Source: Prorocentrum cordatum
Taxonomy: Eukaryota; Sar; Dinophyceae; Prorocentrales; Prorocentraceae
Assembly: GCA_963575745.1 (NCBI GenBank)
Contig: CAUYUJ010008158.1
Coordinates: 242,223-306,222 of the forward strand
Length of the DNA stretch: 64,000 nt
Direction of reading: 5' to 3'
Shown: positions 33,477 to 42,645 of the stretch, piece by piece
Numbering within the stretch: position 1 is the stretch's first letter
Layout of the letters: every line of letters starts with the position of its first letter
Translations under genes and position numbers: made by a program
The notes under the pieces: model-generated
The model's input: only the letters and a program-made list of their open reading frames with translations
Told to the model about the DNA's origin: nothing
Databases searched by the model: none

Positions 33477-33626
33477 GGGGGCCACACGCGAACCCTACCC
33501 CTACCCCCCACGATTTCTGAGGGGGAGGGTGGGGTTCACCTCATTTGGGAGCTCCCGAGCAGAGTGAACCCCACCCTCCCCCTCAGAAATCGTGGAGGGT
33601 ATGGGTAGGGTTCGCGTGTGGCCCCC
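33477..33626 (+). mobile_element. Near-perfect hairpin element, 150 bp
   Basis: Two arms of about 62 bp are inverted copies. The left begins GGGGGCCACACGCGAACCCT and ends GGGTGGGGTTCAC. The right begins GTGAACCCCACCC and ends GTGTGGCCCCC. The loop is only about 24 bp and itself contains GGGAGCTCCC. No target duplication is evident. A fold-back MITE is the likely class. Confidence 0.8.
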
Positions 33627-33695
33627 TATTTAGGACTCGGGTCGTTCGCTGAGGATGTCTCGGGCGACTGGGGCCTCCGAGGTCCCAAGGCCGCT

Positions 33696-33759
33696 CGGTG
33701 ACGGACCGCGCGGCGAGGCCTCTTTTGGGGCTGCGGGATCGCCGCGCCGTCCGTCACCG
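33696..33759 (+). repeat. 20-bp inverted repeat
   Basis: CGGTGACGGACCGCGCGGCG pairs with CGCCGCGCCGTCCGTCACCG with one mismatch, 24-bp loop. The right end runs into TCACCGCACGGTTTTG, which also occurs at 33458 just before the 33477 hairpin. Confidence 0.8.
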
Positions 33760-34159
33760 CACGGTTTTGCGACGTGCATAGAAACGAGTCACCATGAGAA
33801 AGCAAAACAAGTCACTTGCGTCCAAGCCACAAGCTGAAACAACTGACTTCCTCAATCTTTGAATGCTTTCGAGCTAAAATGGGTCAAGGTAGTGGAGGGG
33901 GAGGGAGGATTCAAATTTCCCATTCAGTGCTTGCACTGAAGGGGACATAGCGGATATTGAAAGATTTGGCGAAAGTGTCCCGCCGATTTTGGTGGCTGGC
34001 TGGGTTCCCGGGTTCACGGTCCCCGGTTCCCGGGTTTCCTGGTTCCTGGTTATTGGTTCCGGGCCGATTTCGGTGGGTTTTTGGTTCCCGGTCGATCTCC
34101 TTATCGACCTGCAAACCATCCAATGATTGGGTTGTTTCTCTTATCATATCCCCCGGAAG

Positions 34160-34345
34160 GACTTCCTCAACCTGCTCGAGCAGCACTCCGCGGGCGCCAG
34201 GCCGGCGCTGGGGGTGCTGCGCACCGCGCTGCTGGATGCCGCGGGCGAGGCGCTGCGGGAGGACCTGGGTGCCGCCCACGGCACGCTGACGGTGCTGCTC
34301 CTCTCCAGCTGGCTCAACCGGAACGGGAGGGGCGACTCCAACCAG
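34160..34345 (+). CDS. 2OG-Fe(II) oxygenase-like protein, penultimate exon
   Basis: The exon is 186 nt (62 residues) in phase 0 after CCCGGAAG (ends 34159). It starts DFLNLLEQHSAGARPALGVL and ends SSWLNRNGRGDSNQ. The W-x-N-x-x-G-x-G-D-x-N end matches the strand just before the HxH/D iron-ligand loop in the 2OG-Fe(II) oxygenase family of TIGR02466/PF13759, where the text is close to AW.N.N..GDYN. Joined in frame to 35458 the motif reads SNQ then AHTHRADLSG. The first donor base pair is GC (CAACCAG then GCTCTG), not GT. Earlier exons with the N-terminal half are not identified, and candidate exons at 26.8 kb or before could belong but share no motif. Confidence 0.7.
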
Positions 34346-35457
34346 GCTCTGCGGGTCGGAGGAGAGCTTTGCACGGTTTCCCCTGGGGCCGTAGGCGACC
34401 CGAGGAGGAGGAGGAGGAGGAGGAGGAGGAGGAGGAGGAGGAGGAGGAGGAGGAGGAGGAGGAGGAGAGGACGAGGAGGAGGTGGAGAGGAGGAGGAGGA
34501 GGAGGAGGAGGAGGAGGAGGAGGGAGGAGGAGGGAGGAGGAGGAGGAGGAGGAGAGGAGGAGGAGGAGGAGGAGGAGGAGGACGGCGGGTCGCCTTACGC
34601 CCTTCGGAGAAACCCTCGAGAAAACTTCGAGGGTCAGGCTCTGTCCTCATAATCGGGCGAAGAGAACTATGCACATGCACCGATCCTGGCAAGGCCCACT
34701 CGTGACCCAGGATCGGTGCAGACATACATTCCTGGCCAAGGCAGGAGGGCGCATGCACCGAGCCTGGGCTCGGGATAGGCCCGGCCAGAACTCGGTGTAT
34801 GTGCATCGTTCTCTTCCCTCTGCATAGGTTGACAGGGGCGGGGATGCTCGGATGCGCCCCGGCCTCGCAGCATCGCCCGCGCTCCCCGCTTGCCCGCTCT
34901 CGCGATTTGAAGGGGTCTCGTGTCCTCTCGCGCGTCCCGTCCCATGAAGTCCGTCTGTACTCGCAGAAGGTCCTGAACACAAACGCCTGCTTCGACGTAC
35001 TGTGTCGCAAATCCCCCATCGGCGGATCCAGACCATCTGCTAGCAGCTACTCTGAGAGTAGTGGAGCGCGCTAGTCCAGTCACGCTCCCCGACGGGGGCG
35101 GAGAGGTGGGCGTGGCCAGAGACCTCTGCGGAGTCTGCGGAGACTTCTGCGGGCTCGTCTGCGGGGGCTTTTTGGGGGACCCTGCGTCGGAGAAGGGCGA
35201 GGTGGGACAACGGTACCTGGCCTTCGCGGGCGCCCTCGTCCTCACGGCTGGACGCAGCTCGGAAAGCAGGTACGTCTCGACCCCAGGAGGGGTCAGGGGA
35301 CAGATTTTGAGCTGCCGTTGTCTCAACTCGCCCTGCTCCGAGAGGGGACGCCAGCCAGCAGCACCAGCACCGGATCTTGGCCGGGCCCATCCTAGACCCA
35401 GCAGGGGCCTGGCCATCATGCGGTGTTGGTGGTGCGCAGTGTTGTGACCTCCTGCAG
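34346..35457 (+). other. GC-AG intron of the oxygenase-like gene
   Basis: The 1,112-bp intron starts GCTCTGCGGG and ends TGACCTCCTGCAG. It holds a GGA microsatellite (34398-34582), the word CGATCCTGGC/GGATCGGTGC several times, and an open stretch at 35100-35269 that ends in a good donor (AAGCAG then GTACGT). That stretch might be an alternative exon or an exon of another transcript, but including it would break the oxygenase motif. Confidence 0.55.
34398..34582 (+). repeat. GGA microsatellite
   Basis: (GAG)n with GAC and GTG interruptions, about 185 bp, inside the GC-AG intron. Confidence 0.95.
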
Positions 35458-35724
35458 GCCCACACGCACCGCGCCGACCTCAGCGGGGTGGTTTACCTGC
35501 GCTGCGGGCGCTGCTGCTACCTGCACTTCCCCGGAGCCGAGCACTGCCTGCAGCCTGGCGACATGATGCTGTTCAGCCCGGGGCTGCCCCACTGGGTGCC
35601 GCCCAGCGAGGACGACGGGCCCCGCATCTCCATCGCATTCAACCTGGGCGTGGACTTCGAGCGGGGCGACGCGGCGATGCCAGTGTGGTTTACCCAGACG
35701 CGGGTACTGGCGCCGCCCTTCTAG
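35458..35724 (+). CDS. 2OG-Fe(II) oxygenase-like protein, last exon
   Basis: The 89-codon exon follows the acceptor GACCTCCTGCAG (35457) and ends in TAG at 35722-35724. It reads AHTHRADLSGVVYLRCG, then LHFPGAEHCLQPGDMMLFSP, GLPHWVPPSEDDGPRISIAF and N. This follows the family pattern H.H...LSGVYY, then PG.L.LF...L.H.V.P, then RISI.FN: the N-terminal His ligands, the distal His of LPHWV, and the 2-oxoglutarate-binding Arg of RISIAFN are all present. The exon thus looks functional. The family includes enzymes that hydroxylate unknown substrates with iron and 2-oxoglutarate. No localisation signal can be judged from this C-terminal piece. Codons end mostly in C/G. Confidence 0.85.
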   Translation, partial: AHTHRADLSGVVYLRCGRCCYLHFPGAEHCLQPGDMMLFSPGLPHWVPPSEDDGPRISIAFNLGVDFERGDAAMPVWFTQTRVLAPPF

Positions 35725-36040
35725 GGAGCTCTTGGCCGTGACGCCGCGCATCCACACCACAAGCTCTGCCTTCAGGAGTGCCCTCAGTAGGAGGGAGAGG
35801 CATGGGGGGAAGAGGAAGGGAAAGGGTCCTGTTGGAATCGGGTGCTGGAGTTTTTTCGCCGTCTTTGTGCTCTCGGGGCCCTATCCGGGCCCCGGCACCG
35901 TCAAAGAGACGGCTCAGGATCAGCAGAAATGTGGCGTCCTGGGAAAGGCCCCCAGGGCCCAGGACCGGTGTCATCCAGGACCTCTTCCAGTCATGGCAGC
36001 AGATGAGAAGGAAGGGCGAGACGGCGGGGGTCTGATGGAG
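35725..36040. other. 3' flank of the oxygenase-like gene
   Basis: No further coding motif. No AATAAA-like signal is obvious close to the stop. Confidence 0.4.
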
Positions 36041-36125
36041 CAGGGCTCGAGCGAAACTGTGTTTTTGGGGTGATTTCGTTGACCGTTTTCGTTTTGATCT
36101 CGGGTTGCAGCAAAGGCGGAGCAAA
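36041..36125 (+). mobile_element. Decayed relative of the hAT MITE
   Basis: Begins CAGGGCT and continues TGTGTTTTT, GTGATTTCGTTGACCGTTTT, CGTTTTGATCTCGGGTT and GCAGCAAAGGCGGA. These match the left half and centre of the 2978-3123 element. The right end is lost. Confidence 0.65.
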
Positions 36126-36324
36126 GACAGCATGGGGGATAACGAGGATGGAGTGGAAACGGGACACATTATCAGGCTCGGCCCCGGGAACGGAGAGCCA
36201 TGGCCGGGGAGATGCATCGTGGCGGAGCATGGGCGGCTGGGGCGGCAACCCGAGGACTTGCCGGACGTGCACTCCAGGCGCTGCTGCAGGCGCTCGGGTT
36301 CCAGGGCTCGGCATCGGCGGGCTT

Positions 36325-36363
36325 AGTTAACCTCGTTTTTTTAGCCACGAGGAGCAAATCATT
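36325..36363 (+). repeat. Short repeat left of the CAT block
   Basis: TTAACCTCGTTTTTTTAGCC then ACGAGGAGCAAATC. A near copy is at 38238-38275, on the other side of the 36.44-37.8 kb satellite. AACCTCG and CGAGG can pair. Confidence 0.75.
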
Positions 36364-36439
36364 CGGAAACTGGAACATGTACATTACCTATACGACCACC
36401 CTTCGGGTGATAAGGAGGTTCGGGGGGGGAGGAACCAAC

Positions 36440-36705
36440 GTCTCACTCGATCGGTCGCACTATCGATCTCACTATCGATCTCACTATCGATCTCACTATC
36501 GATTTCACTATCGGTCTCGCTCGATCGATCTCACTCGATCGATCTCACAATCGATCTCACTCGTTCTGTTTCATTCGATCGATCTCACAATCGATCTCAC
36601 AATCGATCTCACTGTCGATCTCACTATCGATCTCATTATCGATCTCACAATCGATCTCACATTCGGTCTAACTATCGATCTCAATATCGATCTCACAATC
36701 GATAT
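36440..36705 (+). repeat. 12-bp satellite CACTATCGATCT
   Basis: About 20 units of CACTATCGATCT with CACAATCGATCT and TCGATCGATCT variants. Confidence 0.9.
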
Positions 36706-36714
36706 AACAATCAA

Positions 36715-37054
36715 CGTCATCATCATCAACATCATCGTCATCAACATCATCATCAGCATCATCATCATCATCATCATTATCATCATCGGCATCATCGCGA
36801 CACCATCATCATCATCGTCATCATCACCTCATCACCATCATCATCAACATCGTCATCACCATAATAATCATCATCATCACCATCATCATCATCGGGACAC
36901 CATCATCGGGACACCATCATCATCATCATCAACATCATCATCATCATCATCATCATCGGGACACCATCATCATCATCGGAACATACTCATCATCATCATC
37001 TCATCATAATGATCATGAACAACATGATCAACATCATCATCTTCATCATCGGGA

Positions 37055-37086
<32 letters not shown>

Positions 37087-37207
37087 GCATCATCATCATC
37101 ATCATCATCATTAACAGCATCATCATCAACATCATCGTCATCATCGAAACACCATCATCATCGTCACCATCATCATCATCACCATCATCATCGACATCAT
37201 CGGGACA

Positions 37208-37238
<31 letters not shown>

Positions 37239-37551
37239 CATCAACATCAACATCAGCATCATCAAAATCATTGGGCCACCATCATCAAACTCATCATCAT
37301 CACCTCATCATCACCCTCATCATCAACATCATCATCATCGGGGCACCATCCTCATAATCAGTATCATCATCATAATCATCATCATCGGAGCACCATCATC
37401 AACAGCATCATCATCAATATCATCATCATCAGCATCATCATCACCGGGACACCATCATCATCATCATGTTCAACACCATCGAATCATCTGATCATCATCA
37501 ACATCATCATCAACATCTTCATCATCACCGTGGCACCATCATCATCAGCAA

Positions 37552-37584
<33 letters not shown>

Positions 37585-37739
37585 GAACATCATCATCAGC
37601 ATCATCATCGGGGCACCGTCATCATCACCACCATCACCATCATCATCAGCATCGGCAACATCATCATACATCATCGTCATCATCATCATCATCACCACCA
37701 TCGGGACACAATGATCATCACCACCATCACCATCATCAG

Positions 37740-37780
<41 letters not shown>

Positions 37781-37797
37781 ACATCATCATCGGGACA
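36715..37797 (+). repeat. CAT microsatellite with GGGACACCATCATC units
   Basis: About 1.1 kb of CAT repeat punctuated by CGGGACACC or CGGGGCACC roughly every 40-90 bp. At its end GGGACAGCGGCGGGACACCG marks the boundary. Confidence 0.95.
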
Positions 37798-38290
37798 GCG
37801 GCGGGACACCGGCGGGACACCGCGCCTCAGCTACAGGAGACTTATTTTTCGCCCGCCCACGCAGCTTCGCCTCGCCCGCACGCGCGGCACGCACGAACAC
37901 GAAACCGAAACCGATTTCCCTGTGGGGGGGCTCTCCGTTCCACTTCGATCTCACCCCCTCACCTCCGACCAGTGGCGGGTTGTTTTCAGTCCCACGACTT
38001 TTTAAGGGTCAGGGACGACGTCGGGGTGGTGTGGTGTATACTTTTCCCCCGTTTTCCGAAGGGAGACGACGAAACATGCATACACCAGGATCCCGTGTGC
38101 ATCAGAATCCGCGCTCCTGTGCGAATTGCAGCGCAGGGTCGGGAAAGGCGTCGGTGTATAGAGTTCGCTTACCCAAATAACAGCATAAACCTCGCTAACC
38201 TCGCTTTTTTTAAGCCAGCTAACCTCGCGGACCTAGCTAACCTCGTTTTCTTTAGCCACGAGGGACAAATCTTAGCATAAGCATGCACTT
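37798..38290. other. Unassigned DNA with AACCTCG words
   Basis: CTAACCTCG recurs at 38191, 38218 and 38236. The last copy is the partner of 36325. No gene recognised. Confidence 0.45.
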
Positions 38291-38293
38291 GGA

Positions 38294-38395
38294 CTTGTTG
38301 GACCGGCGCTGGGGGCCCCCTGGCGGCGCCCCCAGGCGCCGCCCCGTGGCGCGCTCCGCGCGCCACTTAGAGAGGGGGTCCAGTGCCGGTCCAAG
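38294..38395 (+). mobile_element. GC-core hairpin element, copy 1
   Basis: CTTGTTGGACCGGCGCTGGG pairs with the reverse of GTCCAGTGCCGGTCCAAG. The centre has CCTGGCGGCGCCCCCAGGCG and GGCGCGCTCCGCGCGCC. Related to 40102-40278 and 56862-57012. Confidence 0.75.
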
Positions 38396-38449
38396 ACGCC
38401 CGTGCGGACCTCCAACGGCCACACGCTGGTCGGTATGTTTGAGCCCCTA

Positions 38450-38912
38450 TAGATCCCAGTCTACGTTAGGCGTCCTCCTGCTTCAAGAATCGATATGCTC
38501 TGGCTGTGTGTTTGTCATTCTCCGGGAGGGCCCGAACCCAATCTGCTGCCCTGCTTCATGCTTTTTGTCTACCTCTTCCGACCGACGTGTAAGTTGAATG
38601 CCTTTGGTTGTCCCTCTGTCCGAGGCGGGAGTTTATCCACATCCACCGCCTGGAGGGTCAGTTTTCGGAGCCTCGGCAGGCGGTGGATATGGACAGATTC
38701 GGGCCCCTGGGGGCCGAAATACATCCATACCTCCACCGCCCGCTGGGGCACCAGGACGTCGGTTCCCAGGCGGTGGGTGTGGACAAAATCCCCGCCTCGT
38801 CTTCCACCGGAGGGTCAGGGCTCCGCAGCGCAGGCCGCATGCCCAGTCTGCTTGATCCGCCTCCCTGCTCCATGCCTTTTGTCTACTTCTTCCGACCGAC
38901 GTGTGCTCCAAC
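38450..38912 (+). repeat. Two dispersed-repeat units with CCGACCGACGTGT
   Basis: CTTTTTGTCTACCTCTTCCG (38560) and CCTTTTGTCTACTTCTTCCG (38874) are followed by ACCGACGTGT and match 26020-26042. ACCCAATCTGCTGCC at 38525 matches the other end of the 25.9 kb repeat. Between them CATCCACCGCCTGGAGG / CAGGCGGTGGATATGG forms an inverted repeat. Confidence 0.7.
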
Positions 38913-39276
38913 TCTCATAATACAGGGGGGGGGGGGGGTCAACAAAGTGTTTGACGGCCGGTCTGGGACCCCCCCCCCCCAAGCAGACCCCCCCCCAGAC
39001 ATGCAACAGAGGGTTCACAATCGAGACCACGCCCCACAATTGTGGTTGACGAAGCCCGTGAGACCCCCCCCCAAAAGCAGACCCCCCCCATTGTTATGAG
39101 ATCCGGGCGGTCCTATATTCCGTTCCATTGGGAGGAATCTTGGAGTTCCAACTGGAGAAGGTATTCCTGAGATCCTGAGTCGGAGACCCCCATGAGACCC
39201 CCATTCCATTCGGAGATCCTGAGTTGGAGACCCCCATTCCATTGGAGGAATGCCTTCTGCTGCCCCTCCACCGCAG

Positions 39277-39410
39277 GGCCGGCTGCGCCGCAGCGCCGCC
39301 GGGCATATGCCGCCATCCCCGAGGGGGGGGACGGACGGACGCCGCGGGTCCCGGGGCAGAGACGGCACCGCCAGCTCGGAGGGGCCCGGGCCGGGCATCG
39401 GGGCCAAGGC
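39277..39410 (+). CDS. Possible exon, unknown protein, frame unresolved
   Basis: Flanked by a good acceptor (CCCCTCCACCGCAG, ends 39276) and a consensus donor (GGC then GTAAGTCGGG at 39411). The 134-nt interval is open in all three frames, so the product cannot be chosen. One frame reads RSAAGHMPPSPRGGTDGRRG. The donor decamer is the same as the start of the element at 39641. Confidence 0.4.
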
Positions 39411-39429
39411 GTAAGTCGGGAGCCCTGAG

Positions 39430-39640
39430 ACGGGGGTCAGTGCAGACGGGGGTCAGCCAGGGCGCAGGCCTCCTCTGGCTGACCCGGGGTTAGGGAGCCG
39501 CTCGTGGCCGCGAGGCGGCCGCACATATTGACTGACCCGGGTTTGCGAAGATCTGCGTTGCAGTTTTTTTTTTCCTGCACTGCAGTTCTTGGTTTCCTGC
39601 TGACCCGGGTCTGGATTGACCCGGGTCAGAAGATCCCCGA
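39430..39640 (+). repeat. Four CTGACCCGGG words
   Basis: GCTGACCCGGG at 39478, ACTGACCCGGG at 39530, GCTGACCCGGGTC at 39599 and TTGACCCGGGTCAG at 39617. GACCCGGGTC is a perfect palindrome. The spacing is irregular. Confidence 0.7.
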
Positions 39641-39991
39641 GTAAGTCGGGCCTGTCCCCCTACAGGGGGATTGTCGTGGAAAAATTATGAATAATCACAG
39701 AATGTGCAAAAATGGTCAAAGAATATACAAAACATCGTCACCCTATTATTTTTCAACCCTTTTTTCCCCCGGAGGCGACAGAGATGCACCACTGGAATTC
39801 CTAAAACACTTCGGTCAGGAACCCAACTCCTATCGAGCAAGCCCGTTTGGGGTGACGTTAACCCGGCCGGCGTTTTTTTAGGTTTGGCCTATTTCGAGTT
39901 CGAGCCTTCATCCAATGGGTGCGGTGGAAAAGAAACAAAACAATCAACCATTTTTGACTACTCCTCCTGTAGAGGGGCAGGCCCGACGTCA
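39641..39991 (+). mobile_element. TTAAGTCGGG-family element, long copy
   Basis: Left end GTAAGTCGGGCCTGTCCCCC then TACAGGGGGA. Right end CTCCTGTAGAGGGGCAGGCC then CGACGTCA. At about 350 bp it is twice the length of the other two copies. The middle is AT-richer. No 8-bp duplication is visible. It starts with a consensus splice donor GTAAGT and ends GTCAG. Confidence 0.8.
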
Positions 39992-40101
39992 GCCAAGGCT
40001 TTCCCAGGGGGGGCTGGGGACGGGTCTCGGGGTGCGGTTCCAGGGCTCGAAGTGTGGTCCAAGAGCCAAGGGGGAACCTCATACATTCCCGTCGAAGAAG
40101 T

Positions 40102-40278
40102 ATAACAAACGCTATAAACATCCACTTTTGGCGCTCCGCATGGGTTTCTTGGCTCTCCCCCCTGGCGGCGCCTCCAGCGCCGCCCCTGGCGCGCTCCGCG
40201 CGCCAGGGAGGGGGGTCCAGCGTGGATCCAAGAAATCCTCGCGGAGCGCCAGAAGTTTATGTTTATAGCGTTTGTTAT
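40102..40278 (+). mobile_element. GC-core hairpin element, copy 2 (best preserved)
   Basis: Arms of about 64 bp are inverted copies: ATAACAAACGCTATAAACAT, then CTTTTGGCGCTCCGC, GGTTTCTTGG and CCCCCCTGGCG on the left; the complement on the right. The core is CCTCCAGCGCCGCCCCTGGC then GCGCTCCGCGCGCCAGGG. No coding capacity and no clear target duplication. Confidence 0.9.
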
Positions 40279-40504
40279 TTTTCTATTCCCAGCGTGTCGG
40301 TTGTCGTCGGAATGGTTTTCGGCAAGCGGCACGCGCCCCACAAGTGGAGACGGCGTTGCAGAATACGCCGTGTAGCGCGTACCTCTGAAGAACGAAAGTT
40401 GCATGCAAGCTATTGCGAGGTCATGAAGTCGACGAAATCATCTTCGAACTCTGCTAAGTCCAACGCGCGGGTACCACGAACTGGTTATGATAATGACGTG
40501 ACGA

Positions 40505-41035
40505 GTTTTATTTGCTACTCAGATACTGGTTTACGTTATCAGTCCACCTTGTCCTTGGGCGTCCCTGGGATCGCTTTCCCGAGAGAGGAAGCCATTTCAT
40601 CACTGTCCTCGGCCAAGATAGGTCATCTTGAAAAGTTTGTTTGATGAGCCGCCATAGCGTTTTGTCAACTACCCGTAACCAATCAGATACGCGACGCTGC
40701 GAAAGATCATTCTGAAGTCGATGTTTGCACCGTCGGCCAGCGTCTTCCCAATCTTCCTCTGGCCGTCTCCACAAGGCGGGGCATGGCGGATCTCGCAGAG
40801 GTAATATTCTTGCGTTGTTGTTGCGTCAGCGCACATAGCTAAACTGCACGTGGCTTTGTGCCAGACAACGCTGTTGAAGAGACGAAGCCGTAACTTGATA
40901 GACATTTTCTTGTTGGTCAGGATTGTCCGGTTCGCATGGTACTTCTCCCATGCACACTTGATGTTGGCCCTATCTAGCATATTCTCGGACAGCTTGCGTC
41001 CCAGCTATTTTTGGCGTTTCAAAGGCCTTGCCTTC
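40505..41035 (-). pseudogene. LINE reverse transcriptase C-terminal remnant
   Basis: Minus-strand reading gives RPLKRQK, a stop, LGRKLSENMLDRANIKCAWE, KYHANRTILTNKKMSIKLRL and RLFNSVV. This is the non-LTR retrotransposon pattern YLG......E...RI..AW..F......L......S...RLRLF...V, just after the RT domain. After a frameshift near 40775 it continues WRRPEEDWEDAGRRCKHRLQ and GKRSQGRPRTRWTDNV, matching the R.GRP...W.D.. end seen in LINE ORF2 tails. The catalytic YADD part upstream is missing, so this is a 5'-truncated, dead copy, as is usual for LINE insertions. Confidence 0.85.
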
Positions 41036-41059
41036 GAGGATCGAGGGGTCATCCCTTTC

Positions 41060-41172
41060 TCGGCGGAAGGCGCCGGAAGGGCGGCGGAAGCCGGCGGAAG
41101 TAAAACGAGGCCGCCTCCGCCAGCGGGAGGCGGCGGAAGTTCGGCAGAAGCTTGGCGGAAGCCGGCAGTTGG
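41060..41172 (+). repeat. CGGCGGAAG minisatellite
   Basis: GCGGAAG, CGCCGGAAG and GGCGGAAGC recur about ten times in 110 bp around GCCTCCGCCAGCGGGAGGCG. Confidence 0.85.
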
Positions 41173-41254
41173 GGAGGCCTCTCGGCGTCCTCTCGGGCCG
41201 CTCCGGGAATGCAGGAATCGTGCAACATGAACCTATATGCTTCATTCACCCCAG

Positions 41255-41790
41255 GGGCTTGCTGGAGGGCTCCTTGGGAGCCTATTGGGGGGTTCTCAGA
41301 ACCTCTTTGGAACATGCTGGGGCGTGGTTTTTGTTGGTGGGGGGCGGTCTCGGGGCGTCCTGCAGCTGCCTTGGGGCGGCCTTGAGCCGCCTTGGGACCG
41401 TCCTGAGGTGTCCTCGGGTCGCACTCGTGCCTTCGGGGGCGGTCTTGTGCTTTCTTTCCTGGGGGCTTGAGGGTCCTTTTCGTAAGTTTGCTTGGCACTA
41501 CTTCAAGCCTACATGCGTGGAGCGCAAGTGCCAGTGAATAATGAATGTTCGGTGTAGAGGTGCGCCCTCCACGGCTGGTGCGTTAGGGGCAGTCTGGGGG
41601 TTGTCTCTGGGCGGTTTCGGGCCCTTTTGGGGCCGTCTTGAGGAGTCCTGTGGCCGTTTTGGGTCGTTGGGAGGCTTTGTCTTGGCTTTGTCGGAGCTGC
41701 TCTGAATCCCTTGCATTTTCTTTGGGGTTTTGTGGACACCTGGGAAAGGTCGTGGCTTGTCTTGGCGTTGTCTTGGGGCCGTGAGGTCGC
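41255..41790 (+). repeat. CTTGGGG-rich degenerate array C
   Basis: Two blocks (41255-41480 and 41585-41790) of TTGGGG/CTTGGGACCGTC words. The gap holds a less repetitive 100 bp. Confidence 0.7.
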
Positions 41791-42405
41791 GAGGAGAGCC
41801 GCATAAGAAACAAACTAGGGGTACGATTTGAGGGGAAGGCTGGATAGCTAGCAGGCATCCGAACACACACGCACACACCTCAGCGTGCCAGGGGGCACGG
41901 TGGCGGATGTTTGCCTCGACGGATGGGAATTGATTCGGCTTGATTGTGGGAATGACCCGTTTCTGGTTGTCTTTTCGTTGTGGTCCTTGTCTGCTACGTC
42001 GCAGCGCAATAATAAAAAGGGCTCGGCACACCGCCTGCCGCGCTGCGATCGCAGCGGCTTGTAACTCTTCGGTTCGGGAATGGATGCAGGGTTGCTGAGC
42101 TGCTGGGCACCGCTCGTGCTCTTGTTGGCCTGCTCCCGGTCCCCCCTCCGGGTCTTTTCCACCTCGGGCGATGATTCAATAACGACGTGCATGCACCGTT
42201 CTCGATCAGCCCCATCTTGGGCCCAGCGCAGCATTGGCCGATATGCCTGCCTGGCCAAGCCAGCAGTGTGCATGAACCTTTTCTGGGCTCAGAAGGGTCT
42301 GGGTCAGGATCGGTCCGTCTGCATTCCTCTCTTCCTTTTGCCAATCCCCTTCTCCTCTTCGTTCCGCGACGCATGCGGGGCATAGCTGGGGACCACCCCT
42401 GCCAG
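41791..42405. other. Unassigned DNA, no gene seen
   Basis: No recognisable motif. The words GATCGGTCCG, TGCATGCACCG and TGGGCTC(GG) resemble words inside the 34.6-34.8 kb intron segment (TGCACCGATCC, GAGCCTGGGCTCGG). Confidence 0.35.
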
Positions 42406-42645
42406 AGGGGACCGGACCTGCTGCAGCAACGAGCACGGGGCGGCGGACTACCTCGACTTGCTGCAGCAGCAGCCCGCGGGCGGCAGCGTCGCCCCCATCG
42501 CGGATCGCAGCCCCCCGCTGCCGCCTGGCTGCGCGCCTCGGCGCGGCAGTGCAGGAGGAGGCGGAGCCGGCCTCGCCGACGAGGCGGGCCGCAGCCGGCG
42601 CACCCCGAGGCCGCCGTGCCGAGCAGACTCGGACCCACCGGGGTG
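42406..42645 (+). CDS. Possible exon, unknown protein
   Basis: Follows the acceptor-like GACCACCCCTGCCAG (ends 42405). One frame reads TCCSNEHGAADYLDLLQQQP and AGGSVAPIADRSPPLPPGCA, then turns Gly/Arg-rich. Third positions are mainly C/G. The reverse strand is also open. No family recognised. The donor may be GGTGATG near 42643. Confidence 0.35.
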
